Shown piece after piece: positions 1 to 9,348 of a stretch of 64,000 bases of DNA (its first letter is position 1; every line of letters begins with the position of its first letter). Source of the stretch: Steinernema hermaphroditum (taxonomy: Eukaryota; Nematoda; Chromadorea; Rhabditida; Steinernematidae); NCBI GenBank assembly GCA_030435675.1, contig CM059622.1, positions 8,556,001 through 8,620,000 of the forward strand. Direction: 5' to 3'. Made by a program: the position numbers and the translations under genes. Under the pieces are notes generated by a model. It was not told the DNA's origin. It was given only the letters and a program-made list of their open reading frames with translations, and ran no database searches.

Positions 1-4
1 TTAC

Positions 5-2801
5 CCGAAAACCACAGGAACCGCACAATAGAAAGGAGCGATCGCGAATATCCATAGCAGGCGGCGCTTCGAACAGTATCTTAAAAGATTCTGATGCAGA
101 TGGTTCTGACAATTCATCGCTATGTGTAGAAATTGTAGAACTACGGTTAGAACAATGCCCCTGAGCGGACTCGATGGCACGCTTTTTAACAACCTCGAGC
201 GATTCTTCATGTCGTTTCGCACACTCTTCTTGCTGAAATAATGAAAATGCAACCACTGACAACGTGCATGAAACAAAACCTTGCGCGTAATTTCGCTGAG
301 TAGTTTCTGAGAATCAGAGATTTGGCTTGCTTTAATCGCTGCTAATCTCTTCTGATGCTTCTCCAGCTTCTCACGGGATTGCTCTTGACGAAGACGCTCC
401 GCTTCCAAACGTTGGGCGTCGATTTGCAGCTGTCGTTCGCGCCTTCGCTCAGCACACAATTGCAGCTTCCTATTCCGTTCCTGTGAAAGGTTCGTACTCG
501 TGAGCCATTTCGGAACCTACTTCATTTTGCTGTTCTCTACGTTTTTCGGCTGCAACCCGATTGGCAGCGTTTTGCTCGGTTCTTCTCGCCCTCTCCTCCT
601 CAAGTTGCTGCCTGCGAGCTTCAGCTTCGCCTTCTTTCAACTCCATAAGCATTCGCGCACTGTTCTCTTCGATATTTTTCAGAAAATTGGCTTCCAAAAC
701 CTGCAAGAAACGATAGAAACAGTAAGTAAAACGGAAAATGTACTCTTTGGTCGTCATCGTGTGCTTTTCTCACAATTTCTTCCAAAGTCTTTTGACGATT
801 TTGCTCTACCGTTTCCATCTTCGCTTGGAATAAGAGCCGCTTCATGTCCAGTAGTTCAGCCTGTTTAGTCTTGACATGTTCAACCTACATATGTAAAAAA
901 TATACCAAATACAGAAAAACACGGCACCTTCTTCGAGAGTTCTTTTACGCGGAGAGACTTCGCATCTAGAAGTTGCTGTCTCAGAATTTCTGCACGTTGA
1001 AGCCGTTCTTCCATATTCGAGGCGTTGTTGTTTCCAGAACGCTGACGTGACGGGGACATCAGCTTTTCATGTATCTGGACGACAGCCCCGGGAGGTCGAA
1101 AGTGCGTTATTTTCTTGCTTATCGCATCGTTCCATATATGTATTCCCTGCCGTTGCAGCTTTGCTTAAATAGGAAATCATAATCACCCCGAGGAATTTAA
1201 ACAAATAAACACCTGTACATTTCTCGAGTGCTTCTTTCCAATTGACTCTAGTATTTTGAATGGATCTTTTATGCATTGGTTCAGAATTCTAAAAATGGAG
1301 TGTGATTCATTATTCCTTGCAACAAGCACCTCTTTCTCCAGCGCTTCCAATACTGCAGCCTCTGCTTCAACCTGTCTTCTCAGTTCTGCATCGATTGAGG
1401 TGCTCTCTTCCTGCAATAGTTTCCGTATATCTGCGCACAGCGTTTAATCATTACGTGCTCGATTTCTTTCTTGAGGCTTAGTTCCTCCTGGGCAAGCGAC
1501 TCCTCCTCGACAGTAAGAGCGCGCCACTCTTCATCATCGTCTAGGGAAAATGACAGTAGGAGGTCTCTTGGAGGCTCTGACCGCCTAAACAATCATATTC
1601 TCAGTTGATATTCAAAAGCTACTTCTTCTTACGCAACTGGTTCATCTTCGTTCGCCTCATGTATTGACTCTAGTTCCAAGCTTATCGCTGATTTTGCTCT
1701 GAGTGGAGAGGAGTGTCGTGTCACCCTCTGAACGGTAACACCACACTTAGATCTATTCAGCATTTAACAATTTACGTTTCGTCCATCGTGAGAAGAGTGC
1801 GAACTCGACGGTCGCTGTAAGAGAGCCTTAGTCTGCTCTTGCCTGTGTCGTTTTCGCATCTTTTCCGCTAACATAGATCGGTGTTGTTCCCAAAGGATTC
1901 GACGCGAATACGCAATCTTTGCCATCGAAGATCTTGTTTGTGGTAGATCCATAGCACTTTTCGGATATAATAACCTTCCAGTACCGTACACCTTGCGGCT
2001 GTTACGCTGTTCCGAAGCTATGTTGGAAACCGATGAGGAATTCACGATCCTCTTCTTGCCACCACGGGTACCGGAGTTCGCAGCCAACCTTTCGTACACG
2101 TTTAAAGCCTTCACTTCCGACTAAGAAATAATGTTATTTTGAAGAAGCTATTGCCAGATATGTTTACCTCCGGGGAGTCACCGACCTGTGTTGTGTAGGA
2201 GCCCATTGAATCACTACTGTATCGCCGACGCCGATTCTGAACAAGATACCATCCGGTTTCATCGTTTCTTTCCACGTGCTCGAGAGTTTTAGCGACTTCT
2301 TTAATTGTGTCACTGATTAAGGCGGGGCTACTAAAACGAACAAATAAGGTAAACTGCGCAAAGTAAACTTACTACGGCATGATGTCGATAAGCGAATCTG
2401 ACGAAATCAAAGAGCAGGAGCTCTCAGTTTCAGTCTCCTTCTTCTCAATTAAACCTCCGGTTTGTCGAATCTCCCATGTAACCGACGGGAGCCTGAAAAA
2501 ATATAGAAGCTCATGCGTTCTGAGTGATAATGCACTCACTTAAGACCATTCTCGTAATCGTTTTCCACCGCAAAAGAATCGATCAGAGATTCAAAATCCC
2601 GACTTCCTTTGTTCAAGTACAGCATCACCTCCTGAATCCACATTCAAAGCGAACTGAACAATAACATACTCGACAGGCAGGGACGTTCCTTTCATTTCGG
2701 CAGATCTCGTACAAACTGTCCAACGATCGCTTCAAGGCTTCGATGTAGTACGTCCACTGGCGCGCCTGCTTTTGCGCTCGCCTTCGGCTTTTTCGCTTCA
2801 T
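5..2801 (-). CDS. SCAPER homologue, 5' part (cyclin A-associated ER protein)
   Basis: Multi-exon gene on the minus strand whose 3' end lies beyond base 1. The ATG is at 2801. Exon 1 (2670-2801) and exon 2 (2540-2631) join in phase and encode the SCAPER N-terminal helical domain, with ARQWTYYIEALKRSLDSLY followed by RDFESLIDSF. Later exons include 1782-2122 (basic, Ser-rich), 1440-1590 (acidic, DDDEEWRALTVEEE), 928-1041, 744-884 (EQNRQKTLEEIVRKAH), 521-700, 280-480 and 5-232. From about 1040 down they encode the long charged coiled coil of SCAPER. The last visible exon ends in CGSC, which may start the zinc finger that follows the coiled coil in this family. SCAPER binds cyclin A and sits at the ER in animals. 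The C-terminal half is not visible. Exon borders between 1040 and 1440 are uncertain. The family call is strong because the N-terminal block and coiled coil occur in the right order. Confidence 0.82.
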
Positions 2802-3272
2802 GGAGGCATGAAGGAAGAGAAGACCAGAACGACTTGGAGAGAACGACCTGCAAACTAGTCGAGTGGTCAGCGAACGGTCAAAAGCACCACGTCGGTGGTC
2901 TTATCAGTTGCTCGAATGGTCGCAAGAAGTTGTTGTGACTGATAACGATTGACAAACGCATGCACATCCCGGTCTCCATGACGATAAGCCTCGGTAAGCA
3001 TAGGTTGCCATTGAACGAAGCTCAAAACAAGCTGTGCCTGGTGAACGAAGCCTTCCGGTCACGTGGAGACCACACACGATGTCTCTTGATCGTTGGTGCC
3101 TTACGGTGCGTCATGCATGGTTTGTTGAACAATAAATCTCGCACGTCGTTTGATTTAATACAAACAGGCTAATCTGTGCGAGACCGAATTAGTAAAGCGA
3201 TCCGATAAATGTCGCACGTTGAACCATTTAGCACAAAATTTTCACGGCGCGTCAGCATAAAGGCCATCACAT
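2802..3272. other. Upstream region of the SCAPER homologue, no gene seen
   Basis: No convincing coding exon or repeat boundary was found here. It should hold the SCAPER promoter and 5' UTR. An upstream ATG at 2806-2808 (minus strand) opens a three-codon reading frame whose TGA overlaps the SCAPER ATG as ATGA. Confidence 0.5.
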
Positions 3273-3600
3273 ATAGTCGGATTAAAAAATTGCTGACATT
3301 TTTTCGATTTGGTCCCACAACGCTTTTTTTGCGCGCGCCACGCCATCTTCGTGTGTGGTACTGCATTTTACAATGGGAAATGCAAATCGTCTTCATGTTT
3401 GAACACTTTTGACGGGGATATCACACGAATCTCAAAATTCTACAAGCAAATCAATATTGCCTGGTTAATTGCGAGTCGATTGAGCCCAAAATTGTCGAAA
3501 TTGAACGCGTGCACAAGAAGTTATTCACATTTTCATCGCCAGATGCCGCGATATCAATGCACAAACCATGGTTTTGTGTTGTTTTGCGGTTTCTTTTTTT
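3273..3600 (+). repeat. Single arm of the TATAGTCGGAT foldback MITE
   Basis: The stretch starts with TATAGTCGGATTA and follows the same sequence as the left arm of the complete foldback at 18435-19216, for example the stretch around GATTTGGTCCCACAACGC. Only one arm is present. It ends in a palindrome (TTTTTATGCCGC...GCGGCATAAAAA, about 3597-3624), into which the SCAPER retrocopy has landed. Confidence 0.75.
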
Positions 3601-3611
3601 ATGCCGCACGC

Positions 3612-3794
3612 GCGGCATAAAAATGTCTTTTTATTTTTTCTTTTCCGCTAACATAGATCGGTGTTGTTCCCAAAGGATTCGACGTGAATACGCAATCTTT
3701 GCCATCGAAGATCTTGTTTGTGGTAGATCCATAGCACTTTTCGGATATAATAACCTTCCAGTATCGTACACCTTGCGGCGTGCGGCATAAAAAT
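3612..3794 (-). pseudogene. Retrocopy of a SCAPER exon fragment with TSD and A-rich tail
   Basis: Bases 3640-3779 repeat 1860-1999 of the SCAPER exon with only two mismatches seen in 140 bp. Read on the minus (sense) strand, the copy is followed by an A-rich run (3625-3640). The whole insert is flanked by the 13-bp direct repeat GCGGCATAAAAAT at 3612-3624 and 3782-3794. This arrangement of sense copy, A tail and target-site duplication is that of LINE-mediated insertion of RNA. The copied stretch lies inside one exon, so splicing cannot be judged. It is a fragment and encodes nothing functional. Confidence 0.85.
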
Positions 3795-3984
3795 ACTTTA
3801 ATTCCCACGGCACAACGAAAAAAGACGTGCGTGCGGCGCGGGATAGGGATCTATCGTGCAGCGAAATTTAGAGCCTGCTTGTGAGGTCATAGGTGGGTGG
3901 TACACCCACCACGCCTTATCTCGGATCGAATCCCCTTTTCGCTCCGTACCTGTCGACTGCGCGCTTTAGGTGTCTCGCTTTCCT

Positions 3985-4145
3985 GAACTGAATAAAGCGA
4001 CACCACCTCTCAGTGTGTTCGGAAGGCGGTTATCGGTTGGAAGATAGGTTTGGGAAAGGGCGCTGCGCCAGTCGGGCACTGGCAAAGCGGAAATGCGCTT
4101 TTCCGCGCAGCCAGTCGTTTGGACTGGCGCAGGTCTCAGCGCGAT
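3985..4145 (+). repeat. Dispersed GCGCCAGTC...CTGGC repeat, copy 1
   Basis: Contains a block with GGGCACTGGCAAAGCGG followed by GCGCTTTTCCGCGCAG and a nearby ATAAAGCGACACC. The same blocks recur at 9107-9345 (inverted) and 16558-16650. Repeated CCAGTC/CTGGC pairs allow a hairpin. No coding capacity is evident. Confidence 0.6.
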
Positions 4146-4287
4146 TCGCAGAGACGGTACGGTATTTTGGGCCAGAGAGGTAATAGGACACCGCAACGGG
4201 TGTTGTGTCGGTGTTGCCGGTATTGCCTGGTTTGTTGAACGATTTGGTACACCTGATTTGGTACAGGGTGATCGTGTCAGGACCAGA

Positions 4288-4440
4288 GTTGTCCGGGTAC
4301 CCGAAGGTTCGGGTACCCGAAACCGAAATTTTCGGGTACCCGAAACCGAAGCTGTCGGGTACCCGACCCGAAAAACCGAAACCGACATCCAAACCCGACC
4401 CGAAAAACCGAAACCGAAAACCCGAACCCGATCAGGACCA
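4288..4440 (-). repeat. GGGTTCGG/GGGTACCCGAAA low-complexity repeat, copy 1
   Basis: About 150 bp built of GGGTACCCGAA and CCGAAAA units, bounded by CAGAGTTGTCCGGGTACCCG. The same boundary and units are found at 38103-38160 and 52574-52700. On the G-rich strand it has many runs of three Gs separated by TT or TTTTC. Confidence 0.75.
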
Positions 4441-5079
4441 CGAATTGGTACATTGGTACTAATCGTACGTTCATACTGATTTGGTACACAAGCGCAGGGC
4501 AGTCGTGCCAGGACCACGAATTGGTAAGTAAATGTCGCACGTTCGGACACCAATTTAGCCAGATCTTCCTTAACTCGTTTAGTGCGATTTGCAGCCAGTG
4601 CTGGCGGATCTCGGATCGGATTTCGGATTCGGATTTGCGAGTTTCAATCTGATCCGCCAGCACTGTTTGCAGCTATTATGATAGGCACTAGTGTTCTTGT
4701 TGCCCGCATGATGTTCAGCGAGACGCATTCCACTATTGAAAGCCAAAACCGATCAAATTTTAATGGAAATTTAACAAATTTCTGATATTTCATGAAAGTC
4801 CATGAAAGCCACACCATAGAAATGGATGAACTTTCTCAATTCGCAATGAAGTCGCCCACGCAAAATGCTCAGCACAGAATTTGCCATAGATTCACCTGTT
4901 GGATTTTTATTTAATGTCCTGTGTGTTGAGAAAAGAGAAAGAAAGTCAAAGAGAAAAGTCAAAATACGGCTCAAAAAAAGTCGAAAGTTTCTTCATTAAC
5001 TCGTATCTTCAGATTCGGACCGATTATGATCGGTAACGGTGCTCGTGTTGTCTGCAAAATGATCAGCACCGCGCACTCT

Positions 5080-5150
5080 GTACCAATTCAAAACGAACGT
5101 ACGGCATTCGCTGTACCAATTCAAAGCGAACGTACGGCATTCGCTGTGCC
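5080..5150 (+). repeat. Short tandem repeat, ~32-bp unit
   Basis: The unit GTACCAATTCAAARCGAACG plus TACGGCATTCGCT is repeated a little more than twice in a row. Significance is unknown. Confidence 0.7.
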
Positions 5151-5462
5151 GATTCGCGGGGATGATCCTAGCACGATTACCCTGTGGTGTACCAAATCAC
5201 GAAGGTACGAGCTTCATTGTTCAACAAACCAGGACGCACCGTGTTGCCCGGTTTGTTGAACGACTTACAAGGGAACCACTCCAAGTGCCCCGCGAGTTAG
5301 GGACTGAGATGTGGCGGGGCTTGTAGACGGTCTTCTAACTAAGCAAACGCACATAGTCTTACCTGCCCGTAATCACTCGAGCAACCCTAAAGATGGTCAC
5401 GAAGTTGCAAAAATTCGTCCTCGTGGATACTAGTAGCAGCGAACCGCCTTAGACAGCGATGT

Positions 5463-5535
5463 CTATGTGGTCAAGTGGTAGTGGTTTTGAGCTGCCAGTC
5501 TTGGGAGCCGAGTTCGAACCCTTGAGGGAAGCTTT
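5463..5535 (+). repeat. tRNA-like sequence (tRNA-Gly-derived) in left arm
   Basis: Contains an A-box-like TGGTCAAGTGGTAG, a GAGCTGCCAGTC segment resembling the tRNA-Gly(GCC) anticodon arm, and a B box GTTCGAACC, followed by a run of eight Ts as for RNA polymerase III termination. The acceptor arms do not pair well, so it is a derived or decayed tRNA, not a functional gene. Confidence 0.6.
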
Positions 5536-6484
5536 TTTTTCTCCATCTCCTATAACCTCCTGTGGCATGTTTTTTACATGTTAAGTGCTTATTTTGTATG
5601 CCTTCCGCAATACGCGGCCTCTATTCAGCGGATAAAGGGATCGTTGTACTATGTTGACATGTGTATAGATAACGACTTGTGATTGATGAGCAGACTATTA
5701 CTAGAGCTCAATTAGAGCTGTGGCTATTAGCTAATAATTCCATTCTGTTCCGACGCTTTTATGTCCATGTCGTCGCGTGTTTAAAAAATCGTCAGCGACA
5801 TATGGCCCAACAATGTCTGCCCTACATCTCACAACGGGCACCACGGGTGTTAACATGGAGTTGTCAAGAACCGGAATAGGGTGAGCTTCAGGCTCTAGCA
5901 CTTTGCAGCCCTTGCTCTTTGAAACTTTTGCTCTCCGAGAATGCAGCATTTGGAAAGCCATCTGAAAAGCCGAAAATCTTAAGAACTATATTTGTTGACG
6001 GAAAGGCACAAGGAGGGCAATTCGTAAACCTTTGCAATCGGCGAGGAAAGAAATGCAAGACGTGCGGGAGACTGCCGTGAAGACGGTCTGCCGCGTACTT
6101 TTTCGCTATGCTCTTTCGCGACGCGACGGGCGGGTTACAGGGCGCCCTTGTTGTTCCTCATCTTGTTGCCTCCTCTTATGGGCCATATGTCGCTGACGAA
6201 ATTGGTTCCGTCGTTGTAATTTTTTAAACACGCGACGACATGGGCGTAAAAGCGTCGGAACAGAATGGAATTATTAGCTAATAGCCACAGCTCTAATTGA
6301 GCTCTAGTAATAGTCTGCTCATCAATCACAAGTCGTTATCTATACACATGTCAACATAGTACAACGATCCCTTTATCCGCTGAATAGAGGCCGCGTATTG
6401 AGGAAGGCATACAAAATAAGCACTTAACATGTAAAAAACATGCCACAGGAGGTTATAGGAGATGGAGAAAAAAAAGCTTCCCTC

Positions 6485-6560
6485 AGGGGTTCGAACTTCG
6501 AACCCGGCTCCCAAGACTGGCAGCTCAAAACCACTACCACTTGACCACATAGACACCGCT
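6485..6560 (-). repeat. tRNA-like sequence in right arm
   Basis: Inverted copy of the tRNA-like stretch of the left arm, with the B-box complement GGTTCGAAC near 6488-6500 and an A-run (T-run on its own strand) beside it at 6465-6474. Confidence 0.6.
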
Positions 6561-7071
6561 GACAAAGGCGGTTCACTGCTACTAGTATCCGCGAGGCCGA
6601 ATTTTTGCAACTTTGTGACCATCTTTAGGGTTGCTCGAGTGATTACGGGCAGGTAAGACTATGTGCGTTTGCTTAGTTAGAAGACCGTCTACAAGCCCCG
6701 CCACATCTCAGTCCCTAACTCGCGGGGTACTTGGAGTGGTTCCCTTGTGAGCGGGTCGACGGTTTTGCCTGCGGATCTTCACTGATTTGCAGCTTCAATC
6801 GGAAACGAAGAAACGCGTGCTGCTGGCGTCGTCTTCTCCAGGGTTCAACGTAGGCATTGAGCGGCTCCATGCGCTTTTTGGCTACAAGTAGCATTAAAAT
6901 TAGCAAGCACGAAGAAGACTTGCGGGCAATCCGCAGTCAGGCGGACATCAGCTTCATGACACAAGGTGAACTTATTCGTCCTCGGGCGTCCTGTCCTTGA
7001 TGATCCAGGGGACGAGTGTTCGCCTGTTGCGATCCTTCCGGTTCTTCGCTTTCCCTTAAGGGCCCATTATA

Positions 7072-7210
7072 GTCTGCGCGACTGTGCGACTGTGCGACGC
7101 GTCGCGTAGCTGCGCGACAGTCGCTTAGCTACGCGACACAAACGGCCTGTAAACGTCGCGCAGTTATAGCCTGCGCGACACAAACGGTTATTGCAACTAT
7201 AATACGCTAT
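7072..7210. repeat. GCGCGAC-rich degenerate tandem repeat
   Basis: Short units such as GCGCGACTGTGCGAC and CTGCGCGACACAAACGG recur several times, giving a CpG-rich local array. No gene or hairpin function is evident. Confidence 0.55.
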
Positions 7211-7499
7211 GCGACAGTAGATGTGGAACAGTGTGAAATCGAGAGGCATTTGGAGAGAAGCCTGATCCCTCATGCCCTCATCCTTCGGCCTCTCCTGAGA
7301 AGAAGAAGTGCTCTGGCGACTCGCAGCAAGGTGATCAGCTTTCGTCGATGTCTCATACTGAAAGAGAAGAATTACTACGTCAACCCAGCGAAGAACACAG
7401 GCATTTGCATCGATAATACGAAACTGCAAAAAGTACACCTTTATGTCTGAAACGACCAAAACCATCTGAACAATTCTACTCAAAGGAGATCAAGAGATT

Positions 7500-7870
7500 T
7501 TTTTTTCGAAATTGTAACAAACTTCCTGGACCTGGCGTTTCATGTCCAGCGCCAACGTCGGGTTTCGGTCCTCAACTGTCTTGAGGCAGCAGGCGACTTC
7601 ATCGGCGAAGTGTTCGCACTTGTTCTTCTTATTCTCCTCAGCGAGAGTTCGCAGTACGGACGCCAATTCCTCATCCGGCTGGAGCGTTGTTCGCGTCTAC
7701 GCTTCCTAATTGGTGTGTGGATCTCGTTGTTGAACGCATCGTCGAGGTCGTCTTCCACGGCGGAAGAGAGAGAGAGAGCTCGCAGTTGAAAGTGGTCTTT
7801 GTGAATCGCCTTCAACGGGCGATTTCTGTGCGGAGGACGAGTAGAGATCCTGGCTGCCCATTCCAAGGAC
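7500..7870 (-). pseudogene. Frameshifted coding remnant, BESS-like tail
   Basis: On the minus strand an acidic and basic stretch (AVEDDLDDAFNNEIHTP) is followed, in another frame, by EELASVLRTLAEENKKN and HFADEVACCLKTVEDRNP. The second part resembles the BESS segment at the end of MADF-BESS DNA-binding proteins. The frame change and absence of a recognisable MADF domain suggest a remnant. It lies next to the tyrosine-recombinase frame and could belong to a mobile element. The family assignment is weak. Confidence 0.3.
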
Positions 7871-8081
7871 TCTACGGGATCTACAAATCAGAAGGTGATA
7901 TTGTATCCCTCACGAAACTCTTCCGAAATTCGGAAAGGTCCCACCACGGGAAATTCGCGCGCCATTTCCTGCTATCGGCAGGTTTACAATGGAAATTGGT
8001 GATTATCACAGTTTTTTATCAGAACAACAACTGCCACTATCTACAATCGAACCAACAACAATAAATCCAGGTAATGAGGTC

Positions 8082-8948
8082 CTATTCGGTTACTTCCGGT
8101 CGCTTTATTGGAGTCTGCGTCTTCACGCCCGCTTCTTCTGCGGTGGTTTCATCGGGTCCTAGGCGCATTCGTTTGAACAACGCAGAAGCGATAGGCGTTG
8201 TCCTCTCAGACGCTTCGATGTAGGCTTTGAGCGTTTCTACGTGCTTCCATCTACCATGGCGCATGACTTCGTCAACTGGCGCCCCGTCTGCTATGGCTTG
8301 TGTTGCTGCTCCTCCTCGGAAACCATGGAGCGTGATGTGACTGGATATGCCCAGTTTGGAGGCGACCCGGATCCATTCTTGACGCGCTACGTCGTAAGAC
8401 ATAGGTCTGGAAGTCTCGCTTAGGTTAGGGAATACATACGGCGAGTTGAGAGCGTTTAGGAGCCATGTAGACATCAGGTTCACCGCACAAAAGTGGTTTC
8501 CCGCGGCTTGGATTACTTTTCGCGCTCCGCCCTCCTTGTTGGATTTGTCCTTCACAATATGCAGGACCATCTTGTCCTCGGAGAGATCCACGTGGCATCG
8601 GCGCAACGAAATTCCTTCTGATGGCCTAAGGCGGCCGGCGTAGAGCACGGCCAGGCACGTTAGGATTCGGCGATCCTTGACGTCTTCTGTCTTCCAGTGT
8701 GCCAGCAGCCGAAGTTCGGTTTCAGAGATCTTCGCTCGGTGTTCCGGAATCCGTCCTTCACTGTGCGAAACTTCGGTGTTCGCCCGTTGACTTCTCCACG
8801 CTTGGAACTTCTTGACGGCGTTATTGTACTTGAGCACCGTTGATTTCTCTCGCGAAGCCTCAAGTTTGATCTGGACAACGTGGGCGACTTTTGGAGCCAC
8901 GAAGAGTTGGACTGCTGTGCCGATCCTCCGAAATGGCTCTAAACACAC
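8082..8948 (-). CDS. Tyrosine recombinase of a DIRS/PAT-type retroelement, open frame
   Basis: A 288-codon open frame with the motif set of tyrosine recombinases. An Arg box (AGRLRPSEG) lies near residue 105, then VKDKSNKEGG as the likely lysine beta-hairpin, then LHGFRGGAAT (His-x-x-Arg) and HGRWKHVETLKAYIE with the last His/Trp and the Tyr nucleophile. These enzymes cut and join DNA circles for integration of DIRS/PAT/Ngaro elements; stand-alone forms are Cryptons. Downstream of a DIRS-like RNase H on the same strand, the DIRS/PAT reading is preferred. Unlike the neighbouring reverse transcriptase it has no stop or frameshift. The true start may be downstream of 8948. Confidence 0.8.
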   Translation of the reverse strand: MCLEPFRRIGTAVQLFVAPKVAHVVQIKLEASREKSTVLKYNNAVKKFQAWRSQRANTEVSHSEGRIPEHRAKISETELRLLAHWKTEDVKDRRILTCLAVLYAGRLRPSEGISLRRCHVDLSEDKMVLHIVKDKSNKEGGARKVIQAAGNHFCAVNLMSTWLLNALNSPYVFPNLSETSRPMSYDVARQEWIRVASKLGISSHITLHGFRGGAATQAIADGAPVDEVMRHGRWKHVETLKAYIEASERTTPIASALFKRMRLGPDETTAEEAGVKTQTPIKRPEVTE

Positions 8949-9016
8949 GAATATGTCATATTAGCGCCCGAAGCTCGGATGTTATCTCCTTAATGTACAT
9001 GGGTGGGCTGGGCGGG

Positions 9017-9053
9017 ACGTATACCGACAATACACACTAGCGTCTTAAAAACA
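9017..9053 (-). repeat. Split direct repeat, internal copy
   Basis: About 35 bp around GTATACCGACAATACACACT, matching 12374-12412 with few differences and in the same orientation. The two copies bracket the gag-RT-RNase H block. Split direct repeats are typical of PAT-type DIRS elements. Confidence 0.6.
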
Positions 9054-9106
9054 GCGACTACTAAGCTGAACTAAAGCAAGATGACTCTCATCTGCTTTTG
9101 CAGCAC

Positions 9107-9345
9107 CTATTGCGCCTCCCACCGTACCCCTTCTCCGGCCAACCGCGCCGGCACCCCCGCCAGTTGGAACGACTGGCTCCGCTGAAATATTCATTTTCGC
9201 TCGGTTTTGCTTCGCGCCACTACGCGAAAAAGCGCATTTCAGCTTCACCGCCCTCAACTGGCGAAGCTGCCTTCTCCTCCTATTCCCAAACATACTCCCA
9301 AACGACCAACTGGGGTGTCGCTTTATTGGGTTCAGAAGGCAAGGC
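9107..9345 (-). repeat. Dispersed GCGCCAGTC...CTGGC repeat, copy 2 (inverted)
   Basis: Complementary to blocks of the 3985-4145 repeat: CCAGTTGGAACGACTGGC, AAAAAGCGCATTTC and GGTGTCGCTTTAT. It lies between the RNase H end and the tyrosine recombinase. Confidence 0.5.
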
Positions 9346-9348
9346 AGG

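Larger units (their letters stand above)
4222..5240. repeat. Possible inverted-repeat element with CCTGGTTTGTTGAAC ends
   Basis: Near 4222 the sequence reads CCTGGTTTGTTGAACGATTTGGTAC. Near 5178-5235 the complement of this motif set recurs (GTACCAAATCACGAAGG and GTTCAACAAACCAGG). The ends are degenerate and the interior is a mosaic, so the element boundaries are tentative. Inside are the GGGTACCCGAA repeat, a short hairpin at about 4580-4660 (CAGTGCTGGCGGATC and its complement) and a tandem repeat at 5080-5150. Confidence 0.4.
5267..6750. mobile_element. Large foldback element with tRNA-like cores in both arms
   Basis: The left arm (about 5267-5805) and right arm (about 6178-6750) are near-identical inverted copies around a ~370-bp unique centre. 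Each outer end starts ACAAGGGAACCACTCC. Inside each arm is a tRNA-like stretch followed by a T run, then AT-rich sequence. The right arm has about 25 extra bases near 6200. No transposase is visible. The left-arm outer part is also found alone at 12502-12725, so the foldback may be two copies of a dispersed repeat in opposite orientation or a self-complementary transposon. Confidence 0.8.

Noticed and set aside
4288..4440. Interstitial telomere repeat
   Set aside because: The units are GGGTTCGG/GGGTACCC, not the nematode telomere unit TTAGGC.
5080..5150. CRISPR-like direct repeats
   Set aside because: Adjacent units without spacers, in a eukaryotic genome; a plain short tandem repeat.
5463..5535. 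Functional tRNA gene
   Set aside because: A and B boxes are present but the acceptor stem does not pair, and the same sequence is embedded in repeated foldback arms.
8082..8948. Tyrosine recombinase as phage integrase or Crypton
   Set aside because: The nearby DIRS-type RT and RNase H on the same strand make a DIRS/PAT origin more likely, though a Crypton is not fully excluded.
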